This document shows positions 17,095 through 24,728 of a stretch of 45,494 bases of DNA, piece after piece. How positions within the stretch are numbered: position 1 is the first letter of the stretch; each line of letters starts with the position of its first letter. The stretch spans positions 1 to 45,494 of the forward strand of contig JAUNOE010000004.1 of NCBI GenBank assembly GCA_030537255.1, in the 5' to 3' direction. Under the pieces are notes generated by a model, which searched no databases, was not told the DNA's origin, and saw only the letters and a list, made by a program, of their open reading frames with translations. Origin of the DNA: Coriobacteriia bacterium. GTDB lineage: Bacteria; Actinomycetota; Coriobacteriia; Coriobacteriales; Eggerthellaceae. The translations under genes and the position numbers were made by a program.

Positions 17095-18762
17095 ATGTCG
17101 GAAATCCAAAAAGAAGCTTCAGTTGCCGCAGAGGCAGTTCAGGGCGGGGCCATCGAGCTCGTTGACTTCCATTGGGAGCGCACCACTATGTTCATGGAGG
17201 TCAGCGCCGATACTCCCTTTGAGCCAGGCGACAAGCTTTTGTTCCATCGTCCTCGTGAGGTGCGCGATGACGATGGCAAGAAGCTCGCGTCCGACCTGGT
17301 GCTCTCCGAGTCTTTCTACGTCGGTCCCACTACCTGGCGTCTAAGGCCCATCGTCGCCTACCAAGATCGTGCCATTCCCTTTGGTGAGTTCGACGCCTTC
17401 ATTGTTCGTGATGGCAAGAAGCTCCCCCTGATGATGGCTTCTGGCTGCCGCAGGTCGGGCGAGCTTGCCACCAGGCGCGATGATGCCCTGTTGTATTTCA
17501 AGACGGGCCATCACTACGAGGTCTTGACCTACCCAACAGACCAGGGACAGGCTCGCTTCGAGGTCTTGGGTCGCGGTCCCAAGAATCCGCGTCTGGACCC
17601 CAAGAGCAAAGTCGTCTCTTCCCTTAAGGGCTTCCTTCGTGGCATGCATGGTGCCATTTGGACAGGCACCGAGCGCACGTTCTGCAAGCATGCCAAGCAG
17701 AAGAAAAAGATCGTATTTACTTCTGACAGGCGTAGCGAGATCGGCGGCAACATGGAGCCGCTGCTCAAGCGCATGGAAGAGCGTGGCATTACCAAGGATT
17801 ACAAGATCGTCTACGACTTCACCGACAAGGCGGGCGGCCGCGGTATCGGCCGCTTCACGAAACTGGCTTGGGATCTGGCCACGGCCAAGATCGTCTTCTG
17901 TGACGACTATCAGCTCACGCTGTATCGCGCCGACTATCAGCCCGGAACCCGTATCGTGCAGCTGTGGCATGCCTGCGGTGCCTTCAAGACCGTGGGTATG
18001 GGTCGCATTGGCACGCTCGATGCCGTCTCGCCCTTCGCTGAGTCGCATCGCTGCTACACCGACGTGGTCGTGGCGGCCGAAAAGGACGAACCCATCTACG
18101 CAGAGGCGTTCGGCATTCCCGAGGACCGTGTGAAGGCGCTGGGCATCCCCCGCCATGACTGGCTGCTGGATCCCGCCTGGCAGAAGGACAAGAAGGCCAC
18201 CTTTGCCAAGACCTTCCCTGGCGCTGCCGACAAGCGCGTCATCGTGTTTGCGCCCACCTTCCGTGGTGCGGGTAAGCGTTCTGCCTATTTCGACTACAAC
18301 TACCTCGACCTCAAGGCACTGGGAGAAGCCTGCCGGAGGAACAACTGGTTCTTGGTGCTTAAGATGCACCCCTTCATTCAGCAGATGCCCACTATCCCCG
18401 CCGAATACGCAGATGTCATCGTGGACGGCTCGGCCATTGCCGAAATCAACGACATCCTGCCCAGCACTGATGTCCTGATCACGGATTATTCGTCCACCGT
18501 ATACGAGGCGGCACTGCTGGACATACCTACGCTGTATTACGTGTTCGACCTGAACAACTACATCGCCACCCGAAACTTCTATGAAGATTTCGAATCCTTT
18601 GTAAGTGGCAAGATAGTGTATACGCAAGATGAGCTTACGTGCGCCATCGAGCAGAACGACTTCGAGCTTGACCGCTTGGAGAGCTTCAAGAAGAAGAGCT
18701 TCAAGCATCTCGACGGCAAGGCTTGCGACCGCATTATCGACGAGGTCATCCTGGGGTCCTAG
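17095..18762 (+). CDS. CDP-glycerol glycerophosphotransferase with extra N-terminal domain
   Basis: 555 aa. The C-terminal ~370 residues repeat the family motifs (LWHACGAFKTVG, LKMHPFIQ, ITDYSSTVYEAALLDIP) and are clearly paralogous to the 15853-17031 protein. The N-terminal ~180 residues are a separate beta-rich domain (ELVDFHWERTTMFMEV through YEVLTYPTDQ) with no match I can name. Similar N-terminal accessory domains occur in TagF/TarL-type polymerases and some bifunctional glycosyltransferases. Transfer or polymerisation of glycerol-phosphate is the likely role. Which of the two enzymes primes and which polymerises is not decidable from sequence. Confidence 0.88.
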   Translation: MSEIQKEASVAAEAVQGGAIELVDFHWERTTMFMEVSADTPFEPGDKLLFHRPREVRDDDGKKLASDLVLSESFYVGPTTWRLRPIVAYQDRAIPFGEFDAFIVRDGKKLPLMMASGCRRSGELATRRDDALLYFKTGHHYEVLTYPTDQGQARFEVLGRGPKNPRLDPKSKVVSSLKGFLRGMHGAIWTGTERTFCKHAKQKKKIVFTSDRRSEIGGNMEPLLKRMEERGITKDYKIVYDFTDKAGGRGIGRFTKLAWDLATAKIVFCDDYQLTLYRADYQPGTRIVQLWHACGAFKTVGMGRIGTLDAVSPFAESHRCYTDVVVAAEKDEPIYAEAFGIPEDRVKALGIPRHDWLLDPAWQKDKKATFAKTFPGAADKRVIVFAPTFRGAGKRSAYFDYNYLDLKALGEACRRNNWFLVLKMHPFIQQMPTIPAEYADVIVDGSAIAEINDILPSTDVLITDYSSTVYEAALLDIPTLYYVFDLNNYIATRNFYEDFESFVSGKIVYTQDELTCAIEQNDFELDRLESFKKKSFKHLDGKACDRIIDEVILGS

Positions 18763-18843
18763 GCGACACTTCGTACGTCAGCCCCGCCATAGGTGCACCC
18801 AAGCTCAAGCAACGAACCACAAACGCAGTTAAGAATCGAGCTT

Positions 18844-19938
18844 ATGACTACTACGACCCAACGTACTTCGGCCAAGAAGGCCTTCATCCTGATATCTCTC
18901 GTGGCGCTCATCGCGGGGCTTGCCCTGACGTGTGGCGCGCGTGAGGCCCACGCTTCTTCGGTGTGGGTGTGCAACATCAAGACGGCTAAGGGCGCCATGG
19001 CGCACAGCACCACGCAGGCCAAGCGCATGAACCTGGATAGCAGCTCCTATACGGTGTATCCCAGCGGCGACAAGTCGGGCCGTACCGACTTCAAGGCTCT
19101 GCATCTGGTCATGAATAAGTGCACCACCTGGGGTCAGCGCTGGGACCATCGCAACAAGAAGATCACCGTGCGCTTGGTCCCTGGCAAGACCTACTACATC
19201 AACCAGACCCTGAAGCTCTACAACAACATCACCTTCATTGGCACGGGCGCTACCTTGCGTCAGGTGGCCAACGGCAAGGGTGTCTTCATCAATGCCCTGT
19301 ACAAAAGCTCGTCCGATAATGTTGGATCGGTACGTAAGATCGGTGGCTACAAGCGCGGTCATAACTTTGTCATCAAGGGCGGAAAGTACGTCACCACGGG
19401 CAAGCCTGGTTCGACGTCGCGTTCCAAGAATGGCTGGCGTTTTGGCTACAGCACCTTCCTGTTCATGCATTGCAACAAGATTCGCATCAAGGACGTCACC
19501 ATAACCAACAACTACAATGGCCACTCGATTGAGTTGGCTGGTTGTGCCAACACGCGCATCGAGCGCTGCACCTTCAACGGCACCTACCGCGGCGACAGCA
19601 CCAACGAGGTCATCCAGCTGGATACCACCAAGAACTCCAGCTGCAGCCCCCAGGGCGCGCCTTGGGACGGCACTACCACGCGAACCACCCTCATCGACCG
19701 CTGCAAGTTCTACGTAACCAACTGCCCCAAGGGCGTTGGCACTAACAACATGTCTACGAAGGGGTACTATCGTGTGAAGGTCACCAACAGTACCTTCAAG
19801 GTGAAGAAGTACGCCGTCGCTCTGTACAAGGTGACCCGTGGTGGTGCGACCGGCAACAAGATTATTCGCGGTAAGGTGCTCACCGTGAAGTCCCCCAAGG
19901 CCGTCTTGGGCAAGACCGAGAAGAAGCACAGGGCATAA
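18844..19938 (+). CDS. Secreted right-handed parallel beta-helix protein (shorter paralogue)
   Basis: About 364 aa from ATG 18844. A signal peptide (AFILISLVALIAGLALT...EAHA) probably ends near residue 37. The body has beta-helix/pectate-lyase-like coils: TFIGTGATLRQV, IRIKDVTITNNYNGHSIELAGC, TRIERCTFNG and EVIQLDTT. The same ordered motifs occur in the longer protein at 27589-29355 (DGATLRR, AHHLEF, EAIQLD), so they are paralogues. The C-terminus is short and basic (KTEKKHRA). Many beta-helix proteins bind or cleave polysaccharide; no active-site residues can be assigned, so a polymer-binding or polymer-modifying role is an inference from the locus. Confidence 0.85.
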   Translation: MTTTTQRTSAKKAFILISLVALIAGLALTCGAREAHASSVWVCNIKTAKGAMAHSTTQAKRMNLDSSSYTVYPSGDKSGRTDFKALHLVMNKCTTWGQRWDHRNKKITVRLVPGKTYYINQTLKLYNNITFIGTGATLRQVANGKGVFINALYKSSSDNVGSVRKIGGYKRGHNFVIKGGKYVTTGKPGSTSRSKNGWRFGYSTFLFMHCNKIRIKDVTITNNYNGHSIELAGCANTRIERCTFNGTYRGDSTNEVIQLDTTKNSSCSPQGAPWDGTTTRTTLIDRCKFYVTNCPKGVGTNNMSTKGYYRVKVTNSTFKVKKYAVALYKVTRGGATGNKIIRGKVLTVKSPKAVLGKTEKKHRA

Positions 19939-19961
19939 GGCCCAAGGGGAAAGGATTCCGA

Positions 19962-20567
19962 ATGCCAAGCGACCTGATCTTCCTGTTCGACCTTGATTCG
20001 ACCATCACCAAACAGGAAATCCTGCCCACCATCGCAAGGAGCGTGGGCAAGGAAGAGCAGATGCGCATGCTGACCGAAGAGGCCATGATCGGGAGCGTGC
20101 CCTTCCGAGACAGCTTTCTTTCGCGCGTTGACCTGTTGAAAGACGTTCCCGTTTCTGAGGTGTCTCGGGCTATCGCCGAGATTCCAGTTCACGAGGATTT
20201 GTGCCGCTTCATGCGTGAGCACAAGGACCGCTGCTTCATCGTCACGGGCAACCTTGACATATGGATCGATGGCCTGGTCGAGCGCATGGGCATGAAGGGC
20301 AACGTGTACTGCTCCAAGGGCATCGTTTTGGATGACCGCCTGCTTGGCGTTGCCAGCGTTATTGATAAGAACCTCACGGTGGACCAGTTCGTGAATCCCT
20401 TTGTCGCCGTCGGTGATGGCTCAAACGATGCCGAGATGATTTCGCGCGCCCAGGTGGGCATCGGTTTTGGCGGCGTTCGCGCCATTGCGCCCTCGGTGCT
20501 CGAAGTGGCAAGTCATGCAATCTACGACGAGGGGCGCCTGGTGCAGTTCCTCGGGCGTTTGCTCTAG
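19962..20567 (+). CDS. SerB-like HAD-family phosphatase
   Basis: 201 aa with all HAD motifs: FDLDSTIT (motif I nucleophile and acid/base Asp), VTGN (motif II), a Lys in motif III, and GDGSNDAEM (motif IV). The size and DxDST pattern match the HAD-IB/phosphoserine phosphatase branch. AAAGGA precedes the ATG. It is followed nine bases later by the nucleotidyltransferase-racemase fusion, so the two are probably co-translated and act on one small-molecule pathway. The substrate is unknown; dephosphorylation of a serine-like or aminoalcohol phosphate is only a family-based guess. Confidence 0.88.
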   Translation: MPSDLIFLFDLDSTITKQEILPTIARSVGKEEQMRMLTEEAMIGSVPFRDSFLSRVDLLKDVPVSEVSRAIAEIPVHEDLCRFMREHKDRCFIVTGNLDIWIDGLVERMGMKGNVYCSKGIVLDDRLLGVASVIDKNLTVDQFVNPFVAVGDGSNDAEMISRAQVGIGFGGVRAIAPSVLEVASHAIYDEGRLVQFLGRLL

Positions 20568-20576
20568 GAGGCAAGA

Positions 20577-21935
20577 ATGTCTGTATCCAAGACGGTCATC
20601 ATCAGCTGTGCTGGCATGGGCAAGCGCCTGGGCATCGGTACCACCAAGTGCCTTGTTGACGTCGATGGCGTGCCCCTGATCATGCGCCATCTGAAAATGC
20701 TCGACGACGTGGAGGACGTTCGTGTGGTTGTGGGCTATCAGGCGGGTGCCGTCATCGCGGCAGTTACTGAGTATCGTCCCGACGTCACTTTCGTCTTCAA
20801 CCATGACTACGCCCACAACGGTACGGGCGCGAGCGTGTCCTTGGCAACGAAGTACGCCAACGACTACGTCCTCACAATTGACGGCGACCTGCTGATCCAT
20901 CCTGAAGACATGCGCAAGATTCTTGCCGCCGAGGGTGAGTTCATCGGCGTTACGGCTCCCGGCACTGACAATCCGGTGCTTACCGACATCGAAGGTGAAA
21001 TGGTAACGGGCTTTTCCCGCGAGCACGGCACCTTTGAATGGACGGGCGTCACACAGGTTCGCTCCGAGCGTATCCAGAACGGCGAAGGACACGTCTATCA
21101 GCTCATCGAGCCGTATCTTCCCATGCCCTACCTCTATCTGAGAACCAAGGAGATCGATACCCCCAACGATTACGACAACGCCGTGAAGTGGGTTCGTAAT
21201 GGCTATTCCGATACCGTGGTCGTGGGTATCGTGGGCGGTATGGGCTCGTATGCCACGGTGGACTTCTTCCGTCGCATGGTGGACGCCTTCCCCGCTCGCT
21301 ACGAGTGGGATCGCCCCCGTATCCTCATCGACAACTACTGCACTATGCCTAGTCGCGTGCGCGCCATTCTTTACGGAGAACGTCGCGGCGAACTGGTAGA
21401 GCAGTTGGCTTCTTCGACCCGCAATCTCATTGATGCGGGTGCGACGCACATCTTCTATGCCTGCAACACGTCTCATGTGTTCATGGACGAAGTGCGCAAC
21501 CTGGTGCCCGATTCGGACCGCTACCTGGTCAGCATGATCGATCTTCTGGCAAAGGATGTCCGAGACGCCGGGGCCAAGGAGGTCTATCTGTTGGCAAGCG
21601 AGGGCACCATTGCTACGGGCATCTATCAGGACGTCTTCGAGCGCTACGGCGTCACGGTGGTTCCTGCAGATGATTCCCAGCAGCAGGTGCTTCGTGAGTT
21701 TATCGAGGTCGTGAAGCAGAACAAGCTCAACGCCACCGAAACCGACCGCTTCGTTGGGTTCCTGGAAGAGCTCGAGGCCCAAAACATCATTCTGGGCTGT
21801 ACGGAGCTGCCCGTTCTTTATGGCGCAGCAACCAGAGCTGCCAAGGACAAGGGCATCTTCGACCCCATGGAATCCGCCATCCAGTTTGCGGTACGCGAAT
21901 TCGCTTCGGCTCAGGCTGCCAGCAACGTGGCCTAG
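20577..21935 (+). CDS. Nucleotidyltransferase fused to Asp/Glu racemase
   Basis: 452 aa, start supported by AGGAGG upstream. Residues 1-210 form an NTP-transferase fold resembling LicC/sugar-phosphate nucleotidyltransferases: CAGMGKRLGIGTTKCLVDVDG-like loop at 11-31 with Lys24, and the metal-binding IDGD at about 101-104. Residues ~211-450 form a PLP-independent aspartate/glutamate racemase: VVGIVGGMGSYATVDFF at the start, and the two catalytic Cys in YACNTSH (C296) and LGCTELP (C408). Both domains look intact. The join is at about base 21207 and no stop or frameshift separates them. Likely roles are making an NDP-activated small group and a D-amino acid for the same polymer, but the substrate is not known. 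Confidence 0.9.
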   Translation: MSVSKTVIISCAGMGKRLGIGTTKCLVDVDGVPLIMRHLKMLDDVEDVRVVVGYQAGAVIAAVTEYRPDVTFVFNHDYAHNGTGASVSLATKYANDYVLTIDGDLLIHPEDMRKILAAEGEFIGVTAPGTDNPVLTDIEGEMVTGFSREHGTFEWTGVTQVRSERIQNGEGHVYQLIEPYLPMPYLYLRTKEIDTPNDYDNAVKWVRNGYSDTVVVGIVGGMGSYATVDFFRRMVDAFPARYEWDRPRILIDNYCTMPSRVRAILYGERRGELVEQLASSTRNLIDAGATHIFYACNTSHVFMDEVRNLVPDSDRYLVSMIDLLAKDVRDAGAKEVYLLASEGTIATGIYQDVFERYGVTVVPADDSQQQVLREFIEVVKQNKLNATETDRFVGFLEELEAQNIILGCTELPVLYGAATRAAKDKGIFDPMESAIQFAVREFASAQAASNVA

Positions 21936-22156
21936 TCGTTCGGCCGGTTAACGGGGAGAGTGACGCTGGCTCCTTGGATGATCGGGGCAACGTGGTCCGG
22001 TCGTCTGGCTGGTTAGCAGAGTGGTTGGTTGATTGGCTTATCGGCCGACCAGTTCAAATTGTGGTCAACCCAAATAGGGGGGCAGTATATACCCCCTGGA
22101 GCGGTGTCTCGATGCCCGAACGCTTCGAACAATCGAATGCGGCGAATAATGACCAT

Positions 22157-22202
22157 GCAACAACGGACGGCCCCGGAAAATTCCGGGGCCGTCCGTTGTT
22201 GC
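22157..22202. repeat. Perfect 22-bp inverted repeat (long hairpin)
   Basis: Bases 22157-22178 are the exact reverse complement of 22181-22202, with two bases between. The stem is GC-rich in the middle (cggacggccccgg). No T-run follows on either strand, so it is not a standard intrinsic terminator. It could be a factor-dependent terminator, a transcript-stabilising hairpin or a dispersed palindrome. Confidence 0.85.
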
Positions 22203-22456
22203 GCTTGGCGAGGCGTTTGGCACATCGGAGTGGCTTCGCCTGGCGTGACCTACTTGCTCTCTGTGGTGCGCGCAGCGTTACCGTTTTCTTCGTTATGTGG
22301 CCAAAAAACGAAGCTGTGGACGATTTGCTTTTGCGTTTACGTAGGCAGGTAATTCGGGAGCCGCGCTGACCTGGGGTTTTACGAGTGTCAATCGGCTCAA
22401 GTAGCGAAAGGCGGCAAATCGGCTCGACGCAATCGTCCATAGCCTTGATTTTTGTC

Positions 22457-22500
22457 CAAAAGGGCCCGATTTTGCTTACGCTGTCCCGAGTGCGGGCCCT
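22457..22500 (-). terminator. Possible terminator for the minus-strand glycerophosphotransferase
   Basis: An 8-bp inverted repeat (22461-22468 with 22493-22500) has a long 24-base loop. Read on the minus strand it is followed by TTTT, about 115 bases after the stop of the 22614-23813 gene. The long loop makes it a modest candidate. Confidence 0.4.
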
Positions 22501-22613
22501 GTCCGTTTGTTTTCAGGCCCGTCCGTATGGTGTGGTCCAGGGTTTCGTCGTTGCTTTCGCTGACGCCTCGTGGTCCGCAGGTCCTGTCTGGCGTAGCGTA
22601 ATGCAGCTCGCTT

Positions 22614-23813
22614 TTATTCTGCTTGGTGGCCTCGTGCCAACGAGCGTTCGACCAAATCGGCAATGCGTTTGGTCGAACCGTAGTTGATGCCCGCGAAATA
22701 GCTCTTGGACAGGAGGGCAAAGTCGTTGTCGCACGCGTTGCCCCCATGATGAGCCCGGGCTTCGGCCAGGGCTGCGGCCATGGCTTCGCCGGCGTTGGTG
22801 TGAGTGCTGTTGGGTACCTCGCGCGCAAGGTCGATGTTCAGGCCGGGCGATGCTTCGTATTGCTTGAGGTCAGGAACGTAGAGTTCGACGGGGATCCCCA
22901 GGAGTGCCGCCTCGAAGGCGACGGCCGAGTAGTCGCTGATCATCGCATCGCAGACGTCCAAGAGGTGGATGGTTGCCGTGTGGGGGATCTCGTGGATGCA
23001 GGGATGCTCGCGCAACAGCGCCTGGCTGAAGTCGTTGTTCAGGGGGTGCCCTGTGATAACGAGATTTGCCGGTGCATCGCCGCGCGCTCCCTGGGCTTCA
23101 AGGGCGCTAGCGAGCTGCCCCAGGTTGTGGCTGAGCCAGGTTTCGTCGTAACCGTCGCCTTTGCGCAGGGTAGGTGCGTACAGAATGGTGGGCTTGCCGT
23201 TTTCGAGGAAGGGGTTGTTGCGGAGAATGCGTTTTGCCCTGCGCTTGCGGTAGCACTTCGGACCCTCTTCCAGAAGGAAGTCGATACGGGGCAATCCCAG
23301 GGGAACAACAACATCTTGAGGGTAGTCGAAAGCTTGGGCAAAGGCGTTGATGGCGCCCGGGCCGCCGGCGATCACGTAGTCATAGTTGCGGTGCATGCGA
23401 CCTGCTTCGGCAGATTCGCGGCTGCGACCGGCCGGAGTGTCTAGGCACTGGTAGCCAAACTTCTTCACGGCACCAGGGGAGTGCCACATCTGAATGACCG
23501 TACAGTCTTTGGGCTTTTTGGGGATGCTGACGGCTGGTACGTAGCCGTCGACCACGATGACCTTGCTCGTGCAGGCAACGATGAGCTGGCGAAGCGTGCC
23601 TAGGACGAATTTGACTATGTCCTTCGATTCCGGCTCGGTAAGGCAGACGACCACGCGGTCGGGACCCAGGCGCTCTTCCAGCTCGGTGACGAGCATGCGG
23701 TAGTCCATGGACATCTTTTCGCTTTGACGCGACAGCAGGGCCACGCGCTGCTTGCGGGGCAATACATGCAGAAGGCAGGCAAGCAGCTGCAAAACGACCG
23801 CCATGAGCTTCAT
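22614..23813 (-). CDS. CDP-glycerol glycerophosphotransferase family protein, membrane-associated
   Basis: 399 aa from the ATG at 23813, chosen because AGGAGGAG lies about 7-9 bases ahead; the frame extends to 23879 but without such a site. The N-terminus is hydrophobic (MAVVLQLLACLLHVLP) and may sit on the membrane. Family motifs: MWHSPGAVKKFGY, ITGHPLNND and ISDYSAVAFEAALLGIP. It is more distant from the two plus-strand paralogues (SPG instead of AxG). It is transcribed divergently from the TagG-type permease gene. It could be the primase or a different polyol-phosphate transferase (TarK/TarL/TagB-like); sequence alone does not decide. Confidence 0.88.
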   Translation of the reverse strand: MKLMAVVLQLLACLLHVLPRKQRVALLSRQSEKMSMDYRMLVTELEERLGPDRVVVCLTEPESKDIVKFVLGTLRQLIVACTSKVIVVDGYVPAVSIPKKPKDCTVIQMWHSPGAVKKFGYQCLDTPAGRSRESAEAGRMHRNYDYVIAGGPGAINAFAQAFDYPQDVVVPLGLPRIDFLLEEGPKCYRKRRAKRILRNNPFLENGKPTILYAPTLRKGDGYDETWLSHNLGQLASALEAQGARGDAPANLVITGHPLNNDFSQALLREHPCIHEIPHTATIHLLDVCDAMISDYSAVAFEAALLGIPVELYVPDLKQYEASPGLNIDLAREVPNSTHTNAGEAMAAALAEARAHHGGNACDNDFALLSKSYFAGINYGSTKRIADLVERSLARGHQAE

Positions 23814-23849
23814 CTGGACAACTCCTCCTAGGTTGTGTGTGTTCTTTCC

Positions 23850-23879
23850 ATAGTAACGGTAGGTTGGGATACAATTCAA
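23850..23879 (-). promoter_or_regulatory. Candidate sigma-70 promoter for the 22614-23813 gene
   Basis: On the minus strand TTGAAT (23879-23874) and TACTAT (23855-23850) are separated by 18 bases. They lie about 37 bases upstream of the chosen ATG, in the divergent intergenic space before the permease gene. Confidence 0.5.
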
Positions 23880-23915
23880 AGGCTATACAGACACCCGACT
23901 GACTAGGAGAGCTCA

Positions 23916-24728
23916 TTGCTGCAATCCTTAAAACAGATTGTGGGGGACGTATGGGGTTGGCGTAAGCAGATCACCCAGTTGGCCCTCTTTGACCTGAAGA
24001 AGCAGGTCGCGCGAACGGCGCTCGGCCCGTTCTGGCTCTTTGCCAAGCGCATCGTCTACGTGCTGGTGTTCTGGTTTGCTCTGGAAATCGGCCTGAAGAG
24101 CGGCAAGGATACTGGTGCTTCCGGTGCCTACCTCGTCTGGCTTGCTTCGGGCGTCTTCACCTGGACCTTCATGCAAAGCATGCTGGGCACGGGTTCCGCA
24201 ATCTTCAACAAGTACTCCTACTTGGTCAGTAAGATCAAGTTCCCCCTGGCGGGTATTCCTGCCATTTATGCGGTGTCCGAAGGAATCATCTTCCTGGGTC
24301 TGCTGATCATTCTTGCCTGCACCTGCCTGGCGTTTGGCGAAATGCCCACGATCCATCTGATTCAGGTCCCCTTTGCCATCGTGCTGCTCATGGTGTTCTG
24401 GTACCTGTTCAGTCTGTTTGCCAGCATGCTGGGCGCGCTGAGCAAGGACTTCCACAACTTGATCACCACGCTGTCCCAGCCCCTGTTCTGGCTTTCGGGC
24501 ATCATCTTCAACATCAGCAACATCCACATTCCTGCCGTGCAGATTTTCGCAATGCTGAACCCCGTTACCTTCTTTGCGAATCTCATGCGTGATGCCATCT
24601 ACTATCACACGTGGATCTGGGACAACCCGAAGGCCTGCCTCGGTTTTGCCATCGTGTTTGTAATCCAGTTCGTGGCAACCCTGGTTGTGTACAAGCGTGC
24701 CGAAACGGAGGTGCGTGATGAGCTCTAA
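23916..24728 (+). CDS. Teichoic-acid/polysaccharide ABC exporter permease (TagG/Wzm-like)
   Basis: 270 aa with six hydrophobic segments in the ABC-2 pattern. The cytoplasmic N-terminus has LALFDLKKQVARTALGPFW, typical of TagG/Wzm permeases, and the C-terminal half has FWLSGIIFNISNI and LNPVTFFANLMRD. TTG is the start codon, with AGGAGA five bases ahead. Its 3' end overlaps the ATPase gene by 11 bases, so the two subunits are translationally coupled. It should export a finished lipid-linked glycopolymer across the membrane. Confidence 0.92.
   Translation: MLQSLKQIVGDVWGWRKQITQLALFDLKKQVARTALGPFWLFAKRIVYVLVFWFALEIGLKSGKDTGASGAYLVWLASGVFTWTFMQSMLGTGSAIFNKYSYLVSKIKFPLAGIPAIYAVSEGIIFLGLLIILACTCLAFGEMPTIHLIQVPFAIVLLMVFWYLFSLFASMLGALSKDFHNLITTLSQPLFWLSGIIFNISNIHIPAVQIFAMLNPVTFFANLMRDAIYYHTWIWDNPKACLGFAIVFVIQFVATLVVYKRAETEVRDEL

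Larger units (their letters stand above)
21936..22613. other. 678-bp gene-free interval between convergent genes
   Basis: I see no supportable gene. Short frames here lack a ribosome site and protein-like composition. The interval contains a long perfect inverted repeat (22157-22202), a T/G-rich stretch with repeated TGGTT words (22005-22050), and a second inverted repeat near 22461-22500. It may be transcribed non-coding sequence, a decayed gene or a paired terminator zone. Confidence 0.6.

Noticed and set aside
15775-18708. Long minus-strand frames opposite the two glycerophosphotransferase genes
   Set aside because: The plus-strand genes have clear family motifs and ribosome sites; the antisense frames have neither.
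18829-21782. Minus-strand frames of 379 and 453 codons opposite the beta-helix and nucleotidyltransferase-racemase genes
   Set aside because: Antisense shadows with His/Val/Gly-rich composition and no domain.
22029-22440. Several 100-130 codon frames in the gap
   Set aside because: They run through the perfect palindrome, lack ribosome sites and disagree on strand; none looks like a protein.
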